In this document: positions 1-5,618 of the stretch, piece after piece | How the letters are laid out: every line of letters starts with the position of its first letter | How positions within the stretch are numbered: position 1 is the stretch's first letter | DNA from: an uncultured Rhodospirillaceae bacterium | Lineage (GTDB): Bacteria; Pseudomonadota; Alphaproteobacteria; Rhodospirillales; UBA2165 | DNA: 14,202 bases | Direction of reading: 5' to 3' | NCBI GenBank assembly: GCA_913054205.1 | Contig: CAJXJM010000017.1 | Span: 1 to 14,202 of the forward strand | Program-made: the position numbers and the translations under genes | Notes under the pieces: model-generated | Told to the model about the DNA's origin: nothing | The model's database searches: none | What the model saw: only the letters and a program-made list of their open reading frames with translations

Positions 1-776
1 GGACGAAATTCTGAAACAGGAATAGCATTGTCTTGGGCTAATTTTGCGAGAGTTTCAGCATCAGATGCATAGCGCCCACCCGTTCTGGTGACAATCAAAG
101 GTCGTTCCGCGTTGGCGAGCAAGTCTGCGGCTTCATCAATTGCATTGGTGTCGGGGGCTGCCGGCGAAGGTGCTGCTCTTCGGACAGGTGATTCGTAGTT
201 TATGTCTTTCAACTCATAGCCTAAAACTTCGCGCGGCAGAGACAAATAAACCGGGCCTTTCGGATCTGCATTTGCAATTTCAATGGCGCGATCTACAACA
301 GCCTCGGTTTGCTCGCCATTTCGTAACTCGTAGTCCCATTTGACCGATTCCCGCACCATACCGGCCTGGTCGAACATTTCCTGCGCCCAGTGAATACTGC
401 CGGACCGAGAGCCGGATAATTCGGTTTCGGTTAAGGGCGTGCGCCCGGCTGTCATCAGGACGGGAACATTGTCTTTGGCTGCGTTAATGATGCCGCAAAC
501 GGTATTGGCGGTGCCGACATTGACATGAACCATCACCGCTTGCATGCGCCCGGTCGCGAGATAGTAGCCATGCGCCATGCCGACAGCGACGTTCTCATGG
601 GCGACTGAAATGGGTGTTGGTAACTTTGTACCGTTTGTCTCGGCTTTGGCATAACTCTCGATGATCGGCGCGAAGTCGGTACCGGGATTTACGAACAGAT
701 ATTCAATGCCGCGATCACGGAGCAATTTTAAATAAAGATCAGAAGTGGTGCCTGATTTAAATGTTTCGGTCGCCAT
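1..776 (-). CDS. TPP-dependent enzyme, acetolactate synthase/benzoylformate decarboxylase superfamily (N-terminal part, cut by left edge)
   Basis: I translated this frame by hand. It is open from the ATG at 774-776 to the window edge, giving about 258 residues of a protein that should be about 550 long. The N-terminal pyrimidine-binding domain is clear: NPGTDF at residues 30-35, then AHENVAVGMAHGYY with Glu61 in the place of the glutamate that activates thiamine diphosphate, then NVGTANTVCGIINA and VPVLMTAGR. The start of the central domain (RPLIVTRTGGRY) follows. The C-terminal diphosphate/Mg-binding domain lies outside the window. The family decarboxylates or ligates 2-oxo acids; the substrate is not readable here. 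The gene is last in view of a leftward operon and starts 11 nt after the amidohydrolase stop, whose TAG lies inside the ribosome-binding site (TAGGAG, 785-790), suggesting translational coupling. Family assignment is firm, reaction unknown. Confidence 0.9.
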   Translation of the reverse strand, partial: MATETFKSGTTSDLYLKLLRDRGIEYLFVNPGTDFAPIIESYAKAETNGTKLPTPISVAHENVAVGMAHGYYLATGRMQAVMVHVNVGTANTVCGIINAAKDNVPVLMTAGRTPLTETELSGSRSGSIHWAQEMFDQAGMVRESVKWDYELRNGEQTEAVVDRAIEIANADPKGPVYLSLPREVLGYELKDINYESPVRRAAPSPAAPDTNAIDEAADLLANAERPLIVTRTGGRYASDAETLAKLAQDNAIPVSEFR

Positions 777-787
777 GACTTACTCTC

Positions 788-1768
788 CTAAAGGCCAAAT
801 AACTGCTCAGCATTTTTGCCTCTGACTTTGGCAGCTATATCGGGTGCAAATGCATTGACCCGGGCAAGATTGCCCTTCATATCACCGACATTGTGCGGGT
901 AGTCAGAGCCGTATAACAGCCTATCAGAGCCAGACACATGCAGGCAAAGTTCCAAAGCCTCTTGGGTGTAGGCGAGAGAATCGAAATATAGATTTTCATA
1001 ATATGTGCTTGGCCGCTCCGATATGACTTCGCGGCAGGGCGGCATATTGTCGAAGGCTGTATCCAATCGCCCGACGAGATAAGGGAGAGCGCCGCCCGCG
1101 TGGCAGGCGATGATTTTAAGTTTCTGGTAGCGATCAAAAAACCCATCAAATATCATGCGCGCTATCGCCAATGTTGTGTCGAACATAAAGCCGACTGAAA
1201 ACACCAAATTATACTTTGCCATATCCATTTCGCCGACACCAGGAGGGGCACCGGGATGGATCAAGACCGGCAGCTCGCGCTGATCAATAGCATCCCAAAT
1301 TGAGGCGAAAGAAGGATCTGTCAAAGACATGCCGCTGATGCTGGCTGAAACGAATACACCGACAGCACCTTTTTCACAGGCACGCTCCAACTCGGCAATC
1401 GCTTTTTCGGGATATTGCCAGGGCAGGGTGGCAAACCAGCGAATTCGGTCCGGATAGGTCGATTGTTGCTCTGCCATGTCGTCATTCATCATGATTGCAG
1501 TGGCTGTACTAATTTCTTCGCCGCCCCAATATACACTTGGACAGGTGAGGGATACAATTGAGACATCGACGCCTGCGTCGTCCATATCTTTGATGCGTTG
1601 AGCATAATCGAACATCGGGTCCATCAGGGTCATAAAGGGCGCGCCCTCACAGTGGATTACCCGTTGGCCACCGAGTTCTTTCAAAGAATAATTTCCGCCA
1701 TGCTCCAAAATTGTGCTCAGCCAGCGGTCGTTGAGCATATGTGTGTGGACATCAATGACAGTCGACAT
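788..1768 (-). CDS. ACMSD-like metal-dependent amidohydrolase (amidohydrolase 2 family)
   Basis: The protein has 326 residues, close to the usual family length of about 330, and is a TIM-barrel hydrolase/decarboxylase. Metal-site residues are all present: HTH (His8, His10) on strand 1, His171 in VLIHPG, His223 in ACHAGG and Asp289 in YGSDYPH. The spacing closely matches the zinc ligands and catalytic histidine of bacterial 2-amino-3-carboxymuconate-6-semialdehyde decarboxylase (ACMSD). The family also includes resorcylate and carboxyvanillate decarboxylases and LigJ-type hydratases, so decarboxylation or hydration of a ring-cleavage-like acid is plausible. The arginine that ACMSD uses to bind its substrate carboxylate is not evident before the DP at residues 50-51, arguing against ACMSD itself. 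The start is supported by GGGGAG just upstream. It is the fifth gene of the leftward operon, 124 nt after the FAH gene, with a large hairpin in that gap. Confidence 0.9.
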   Translation of the reverse strand: MSTVIDVHTHMLNDRWLSTILEHGGNYSLKELGGQRVIHCEGAPFMTLMDPMFDYAQRIKDMDDAGVDVSIVSLTCPSVYWGGEEISTATAIMMNDDMAEQQSTYPDRIRWFATLPWQYPEKAIAELERACEKGAVGVFVSASISGMSLTDPSFASIWDAIDQRELPVLIHPGAPPGVGEMDMAKYNLVFSVGFMFDTTLAIARMIFDGFFDRYQKLKIIACHAGGALPYLVGRLDTAFDNMPPCREVISERPSTYYENLYFDSLAYTQEALELCLHVSGSDRLLYGSDYPHNVGDMKGNLARVNAFAPDIAAKVRGKNAEQLFGL

Positions 1769-1818
1769 TGTTCTCTCCCCAATGTGAAAAATCTGGTTTG
1801 TTTGGTGAGATTATGCCG

Positions 1819-1890
1819 CCCGCCGAGCACATAAGTAAATCCAAATCGCGGCAGATAAACAAATTTATTCCGCTATTTGGAATTGGCGGG
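1819..1890 (-). other. Intergenic stem-loop inside the catabolic operon
   Basis: An extended inverted repeat fills the gap between the FAH and amidohydrolase genes. Pairing runs TCCAAAT (1840-1846) with ATTTGGA (1875-1881), a C/T mismatch, GCGG (1848-1851) with CCGC (1870-1873), an internal loop, then ATAAA (1855-1859) with TTTAT (1864-1868) closing on a CAAA loop. That makes 16 pairs. An outer CCCGCC (1819-1824) can also pair with GGCGGG (1885-1890). In the leftward mRNA the structure begins a few nucleotides after the FAH stop codon. No T-tract follows, so a simple intrinsic terminator is unlikely; a processing, mRNA-stabilising or partial attenuation element fits better. The structure is seen; its function is inferred. 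Confidence 0.65.
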
Positions 1891-1892
1891 GA

Positions 1893-2750
1893 TTAGGCTG
1901 CCCGCACTGCAACGTCCATCTTGCCGATGCTTTCAATTTCAGCCGTCATTGTATCGCCGGGCTCTACCGGGCCGACGCCGGCAGGTGTGCCGGTCATAAT
2001 GATGTCGCCGGGATAAACCGTGTAGCGCGTCGTTGTATATTCAATGCATTTCTGAACGTTATAAACGAGTTGATTGGTATTGGAGTTTTGGCGTTCTTCG
2101 CCGTTGACCGAAATTTTAAGATCGAGATTGTTGGGGTCTTCAATCTCATCCGGTGTAACCAGCCAAGGCCCAAGTACAGAATAACTGTCGGATGATTTTC
2201 GGAAACTTTGCAGTTCTTTGCCTCGGGTCGTCATGTCCAATCCAATCGCGTAGCCGGCGACATGCTCGAGCGCGTTTTCGGCCGTGATGTTGGTTCCGGC
2301 TTTGCCAATAATGGCCGCAAGCTCAACTTCATGATCATTGCGGTTTTCGACAAATCTGAGAGCGACGCCTTCACCCGCACCAACCAATGAGCTGTTGGAT
2401 TTCAAGAACATACCCCAATCCCATATATTGGTGATGGGCCGCTGAGATACAATACCGTCATCGGCGTTGCTTTCCTCAATATGTTTTTGATAATTAATCG
2501 GCGCGCCGACAATGTTCATCGGATTGGCAACCGGGCTTAGAAGTTTAACCTCGCTGATCGGTGTAGCTACCGCAGATTCACGGATGTCTTTTATCACCGC
2601 CATGACAGCATCAAGATTGGCAATCAGTTGGTCGCCACGCGGGTAGGGCCAATTTAAGCTCGGTAGCACGACCAAGGCTTGGGTGACGTCCAAAACATCT
2701 TCACCCTGGATCAATCCCAATCGGTTATCATCAAAACGGCAGATTTTCAT
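1893..2750 (-). CDS. Fumarylacetoacetate hydrolase (FAH) family protein
   Basis: This 285-residue protein is of usual length for COG0179-type enzymes. Its N-terminal part (about 1-70) is the small variable domain; the FAH fold follows. Metal ligands can be placed at Glu141 and Glu143 (EVELAAIIG) and Asp172 (GLDMTTRGKELQ). The family's YxxHxxE lid motif appears as YQKHIEES with His90 and Glu93, and TGTPAGVGP occupies 253-261. Members cleave C-C bonds of 1,3-diketo acids, or decarboxylate, hydrate or isomerise related 2-oxo acids in aromatic catabolism. The gene lies 12 nt after the PaaA-like gene and has an AGGAC ribosome-binding site 8 nt before ATG. It fits a step after oxygenation and dehydrogenation of the pathway substrate. 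Family is firm; the exact reaction is unknown. Confidence 0.92.
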   Translation of the reverse strand: MKICRFDDNRLGLIQGEDVLDVTQALVVLPSLNWPYPRGDQLIANLDAVMAVIKDIRESAVATPISEVKLLSPVANPMNIVGAPINYQKHIEESNADDGIVSQRPITNIWDWGMFLKSNSSLVGAGEGVALRFVENRNDHEVELAAIIGKAGTNITAENALEHVAGYAIGLDMTTRGKELQSFRKSSDSYSVLGPWLVTPDEIEDPNNLDLKISVNGEERQNSNTNQLVYNVQKCIEYTTTRYTVYPGDIIMTGTPAGVGPVEPGDTMTAEIESIGKMDVAVRAA

Positions 2751-2762
2751 GTATCTTGTCCT

Positions 2763-3476
2763 TTAATAAGCGCTTAAATCAACTTTCGGCAGAGTTAGGC
2801 CGAGCTTGGTGACCACAGCCTCCGCTCGTTTGAAATAATCTGCCCGCATATCTTCATTGGTGCATCTTTTGATGCCCCATTTCCGATAAATCTCATTGTT
2901 CTTGGAACCGGTGCGGCCAAAAAATGACGGCAGGTAGGGGAAGATGGAATTGATATGTCCTTGGATGAGTTCTTTGCCGCCGTCGGTTTCGCAAATTTCT
3001 GTGGTAAAATTCTCGCCAAACTCAGCATGAAAATGTTCTTCCGGCATGGTCATGCGGGCAAGATTTCGAAGCGGATGAAAGCTACACTGGACCAAATCCT
3101 CAACTTGCAAGATTTCGGCGAGATCGCCCAGCATTTTGATCACGCAAAATTCCGACCAAGTCGTCATCTTAAAACTCATGATACTGAGCGGCGACTTTTC
3201 TGTTGTCTCTGGCAGCATTAGAGTATCTTCAATGCCCATTTCCCGGCCGAGCTCAAAAAAGCGATAATGATGACCATATTCCTCCATCACAACGCGGCAA
3301 ACCTGCCATTTGGCGTACGGGTTTGGGGCTAACGCAATAGCAGGCTCGTCATATACTTGCGAGCCAACAAGTTCGTTGATGGCATGGCTGATAACTATTT
3401 TACGGCAGGCTTCTTTATATTCATCCGGCTCATCCCGCCACTGCTCGATGGTTTCAATTTGCTTGATATCTGACAT
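2763..3476 (-). CDS. PaaA-like diiron oxygenase catalytic subunit (phenylacetyl-CoA epoxidase family), short form
   Basis: This ferritin-like protein has 237 residues, against about 310 for PaaA and about 470 for BoxB. A full carboxylate-bridged diiron ligand set can be placed: Glu35 (SHAINELVG), Glu66 and His69 (EEYGHHYRF), Asp118 (LGDLAE), and Glu147 and His150 (EEHFHAEFG). The surrounding text follows PaaA: the SHA..E.VG.Q helix, a TW segment at 106-107 and CSFHPLRNLAR at 131-141 before the second ExxH. PaaA epoxidises the ring of phenylacetyl-CoA with electrons from PaaE and needs PaaC as a structural partner. Here no PaaB, PaaC or PaaD is seen; the reductase two genes upstream is the obvious electron donor. 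By inference the substrate is a CoA thioester made by the divergent acyl-CoA synthetase. The gene starts 24 nt after the SDR, with GGAAAG as ribosome-binding site. Confidence 0.85.
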   Translation of the reverse strand: MSDIKQIETIEQWRDEPDEYKEACRKIVISHAINELVGSQVYDEPAIALAPNPYAKWQVCRVVMEEYGHHYRFFELGREMGIEDTLMLPETTEKSPLSIMSFKMTTWSEFCVIKMLGDLAEILQVEDLVQCSFHPLRNLARMTMPEEHFHAEFGENFTTEICETDGGKELIQGHINSIFPYLPSFFGRTGSKNNEIYRKWGIKRCTNEDMRADYFKRAEAVVTKLGLTLPKVDLSAY

Positions 3477-3500
3477 TACAATTCACTTTCCAGATTTAAA

Positions 3501-4445
3501 TTAAACGATTGGTTCCGTGTTGAAGGCTTCTAAGTCCGTTTCAAGTTTGGTGAATTGATCCCTGAAATTAGTATCGACTGCTTCCGCCAATTCTTCGTTT
3601 GTCCAATCTTTGTTGGACTGAGTTATAGTTTCTATGGGGCGCGGTTGGTTAAACAAAAATACTTCTCGACCGCGTACGCCAAAGATCTGTCCACTGACGT
3701 CGTTTGCCGCAGGTGAACATAAATAGGAAATAAAATTGGCGACATGATCCGGTGAGACTTTCATAGCTCTATCTTTGTACTCTGCCTGCTCGTCATTGGC
3801 GGGTTCAATAATATCTGTGACCCGGCTATGGGCAAAGGGCGCGACATAATTGGACGTGACGTTCGAACGCGTCATTTCCAAAGCGGCAATTCGCATGAGA
3901 CCAAACAGGCCAGCCTTGGCGCTGGCGTAATTTGCCTGGCCAAAATTACCGTAAAGGCCGGCTGTCGAGCCGATGTTTACAATCCGTCCCCAATCATATG
4001 AATCGCCTGTTCCTCGACCATCTTTGAACTGTTGGCGCATCACCGGTGTCGCCGCGCGAATGAGATAAAAAGCCGCCGATAAATTGGTTTCAATGACGGA
4101 ATCCCAGTCTTCGGTAGCACCTTTAAATACCAGGCCATCGCGCAAGATAGCCGCGCAATTAACGACAATATCGATGCCGCCAAATTCTGAAACTGCCAAA
4201 GCTATCATTTCTTCAGCGGCTTCGGGTGATGCGACGCTTTTGGCGAATGCTTTGGCGGGAGAGACGAGGGCGCTTGCAACATCTTCGGCAATAGATGCAT
4301 CCGGGTTAGCCCCATCTATATCACCGCCGGTATCGGCGACGATGATAGATACGCCTTGGCCAGAAAGATTTTCGCATATTGATTTGCCGATGCCGCGGCC
4401 ACCTCCCGTGACAATGGCAACCCGGCCCTCCAAATTATCGGTCAT
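3501..4445 (-). CDS. Short-chain dehydrogenase/reductase, MFE-2 (3R-hydroxyacyl-CoA dehydrogenase)-like
   Basis: This 314-residue Rossmann-fold oxidoreductase has the cofactor motif TGGGRGIG at 13-20, NCAA at 96-99 and the catalytic set Asn121, Ser160, Tyr173 and Lys177 (YASAK). The insert after strand 2, with DTGGDIDG, and the long C-terminal tail (about 250-314) resemble the dehydrogenase domain of peroxisomal-type multifunctional enzyme 2 rather than the classical 250-residue SDRs. That family oxidises 3-hydroxyacyl-CoA esters, so this gene probably dehydrogenates a hydroxylated or dihydrodiol-type CoA intermediate from the oxygenase. Its ATG overlaps the reductase TGA by four bases (ATGA), so the two are probably translationally coupled; a GGAG lies 8 nt before ATG inside the reductase gene. 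Confidence 0.9.
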   Translation of the reverse strand: MTDNLEGRVAIVTGGGRGIGKSICENLSGQGVSIIVADTGGDIDGANPDASIAEDVASALVSPAKAFAKSVASPEAAEEMIALAVSEFGGIDIVVNCAAILRDGLVFKGATEDWDSVIETNLSAAFYLIRAATPVMRQQFKDGRGTGDSYDWGRIVNIGSTAGLYGNFGQANYASAKAGLFGLMRIAALEMTRSNVTSNYVAPFAHSRVTDIIEPANDEQAEYKDRAMKVSPDHVANFISYLCSPAANDVSGQIFGVRGREVFLFNQPRPIETITQSNKDWTNEELAEAVDTNFRDQFTKLETDLEAFNTEPIV

Positions 4446-5470
4446 ACCTGTTTCTCCAATTTCTTTTTATCTGCTTCGGTATAGAACGCATCAGCATGAC
4501 AATCACTACGCTGGATGCCAAGTCCTTTGAGTTTATCGACGGTGCTTTCAACCATAATGGGCGGGCCGGCGAGATAGGCTTTAAATCCGTCTAAATCTTT
4601 AAAGTCTTCGGCAATAGCATCGGCGAGAAATCCCGTGCGTCGATCGGTTTTGCTGGTCGCTTCTGAAAGTATCGGGATAAAGCTGAAGTTGTCGTGGCTG
4701 GCTGCGAGTTCGCGGAAATAATCTTCGAGATAAAGATCGCGCTCATCACGGACACCAAAATATAGCGTGATGGGCTGCTCTGCGCCTTTAGCAAAAGCTG
4801 TATTCAGAATTGATTTAACAGGCGCGAGGCCCGATCCTCCGGCAGCCGCAATAATGGGTCCGCGGTGATTTTCCCGGTAATAGGCAGTGCCAAACGGGCC
4901 TTGAGCGCGGACCAGATCGCCGACTTTTAAATTTTCCAACACATAAGATGAAACTGCACCCCCTGGCACCAATCTGACGTGAAATTCCAGGAAATCGTCT
5001 GAAGGCGCGCTTGCCATTGAATAGTCTCTTGGCGGTAAATTTCCGAATGTTACTGCGGCGTATTGCCCGGCCGAAAAATCATAAGGGCCACCAACATTAA
5101 TTTTTAATCTTACAATTTGAGTGTCGTGCGTGGCTTGTTCAAGTTCTACCACTTCGCAGACAAGTCGCCGCCCGGCATGGACAACAGCCTCGTCATCATC
5201 GACCAGGCTGATCTCACAATCTGACAATGGCACCGACCGGCAGGCCAAAATCAATCCGCGATTTTTCTCTTCTCCGGTAAGTGCGTAGTCAGAATAAGGC
5301 GACATTTCAACTTCGCCGGAATGAAGGATGGATTTGCAGGCACCGCAATTGCCGGACTTGCAGCCATGGGGATATTCAACACCTTGCGCCAACGCCGATT
5401 CCAAAATGGTTTTACCCATTGCGACGTCGACGACCGTCTCTTTGTCTTTTACGGTGACTTTATAATTCAT
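4442..5470 (-). CDS. Oxygenase reductase component: N-terminal [2Fe-2S] ferredoxin plus FAD/NAD(P)H domains
   Basis: This 342-residue electron-transfer protein has three domains in order. A plant-type ferredoxin domain (1-95) carries Cys37, Cys42, Cys45 (CKSGNCGAC) and Cys77. An FAD-binding barrel (about 100-200) has RDYSMAS at 148-154. A pyridine-nucleotide domain has GGSGLAP at 211-217 and AGPP near 302. This is the order of BenC-, phenol hydroxylase- and MmoC-type reductases; PaaE has the flavin part first and the ferredoxin last. It should pass electrons from NAD(P)H to the PaaA-like diiron subunit of the same operon. It is the first gene of the leftward transcript, facing the acyl-CoA synthetase across a 148-bp promoter region. 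The ATG has no strong ribosome-binding site (a GGGG run lies rather far upstream), so the start is slightly uncertain. Confidence 0.92.
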   Translation of the reverse strand: MNYKVTVKDKETVVDVAMGKTILESALAQGVEYPHGCKSGNCGACKSILHSGEVEMSPYSDYALTGEEKNRGLILACRSVPLSDCEISLVDDDEAVVHAGRRLVCEVVELEQATHDTQIVRLKINVGGPYDFSAGQYAAVTFGNLPPRDYSMASAPSDDFLEFHVRLVPGGAVSSYVLENLKVGDLVRAQGPFGTAYYRENHRGPIIAAAGGSGLAPVKSILNTAFAKGAEQPITLYFGVRDERDLYLEDYFRELAASHDNFSFIPILSEATSKTDRRTGFLADAIAEDFKDLDGFKAYLAGPPIMVESTVDKLKGLGIQRSDCHADAFYTEADKKKLEKQV

Positions 5471-5517
5471 TCGAAGGAATGCCCCAAAATCCGCTAGAAG
5501 CCACTAGAATATTTTAT

Positions 5518-5523
5518 ATTATA
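5518..5523 (-). promoter_or_regulatory. Candidate -10 element of the leftward catabolic operon
   Basis: On the minus strand these bases read TATAAT, an exact sigma-70 consensus, about 48 nt before the reductase ATG. A consensus -35 is not evident at 16-18 nt spacing. The position where it should be (about 5,541-5,546) overlaps a CGAACA half-site, so activation or regulator contact there is possible. The hexamer is seen; its role is inferred. Confidence 0.4.
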
Positions 5524-5544
5524 TGGTTTATATCTTATGCTTAT

Positions 5545-5550
5545 CGAACA
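5545..5550. promoter_or_regulatory. Extra CGAACA half-site in the divergent promoter
   Basis: CGAACA, followed by A, repeats the right arm of the dyad at 5573-5589 (shared text TAT-CGAACAA against TATACGAACAA). It sits where the -35 region of the leftward operon would be. A second binding position for the same regulator is inferred. Confidence 0.35.
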
Positions 5551-5556
5551 ATAGTA

Positions 5557-5585
5557 TTGAAGTCCAGAATAATGTTCGGTATACG
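5557..5585 (+). promoter_or_regulatory. Candidate promoter of the rightward acyl-CoA synthetase gene
   Basis: TTGAAG at 5557-5562 and TATACG at 5580-5585 are separated by 17 nt, a fair sigma-70 match that would start transcription near 5592, about 27 nt before the preferred ATG. The -10 hexamer lies within the 17-bp inverted repeat, the layout expected for a repressor site. If right, the upstream ATG at 5523 would not be in the transcript. Confidence 0.4.
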
Positions 5586-5589
5586 AACA
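5573..5589. promoter_or_regulatory. Inverted-repeat operator candidate in the divergent promoter
   Basis: TGTTCG (5573-5578), a 5-bp centre GTATA, then CGAACA (5584-5589) form a perfect 6-5-6 dyad in the spacer between two divergent catabolic units. Dyads of this size in such positions are typical for dimeric repressors of TetR, GntR or MarR type. No regulator gene is present in the window to pair it with. The dyad is certain; operator function is inferred. Confidence 0.6.
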
Positions 5590-5605
5590 AGATAACGGAT
5601 CAAAC

Positions 5606-5610
5606 AGGGA
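5606..5610 (+). promoter_or_regulatory. Ribosome-binding site deciding the acyl-CoA synthetase start
   Basis: AGGGA ends 8 nt before the ATG at 5619. The alternative in-frame ATG at 5523 has no such site and would add 32 residues not typical of the family, so 5619 is preferred. Confidence 0.6.
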
Positions 5611-5618
5611 AAAGCGAA

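Noticed and set aside
1819..1890. Intrinsic terminator after the FAH gene
   Set aside because: The stem is strong, but no U-run follows on the transcribed strand and the downstream genes share direction and pathway context.
2763..3476. Ferritin or rubrerythrin-like iron protein
   Set aside because: Although the fold is ferritin-like, the sequence between and around the ligands follows PaaA, and a reductase of oxygenase type is in the operon.
4084..4530. 148-residue plus-strand reading frame
   Set aside because: Antisense to the well-supported SDR and reductase genes; low-complexity Ser/Ala/Pro text is typical of a shadow frame.
5523..5618. N-terminal extension of the acyl-CoA synthetase from the ATG at 5523
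   Set aside because: No ribosome-binding site, residues unlike the family, and it overlaps the candidate promoter and operator; the ATG at 5619 with AGGGA is better.
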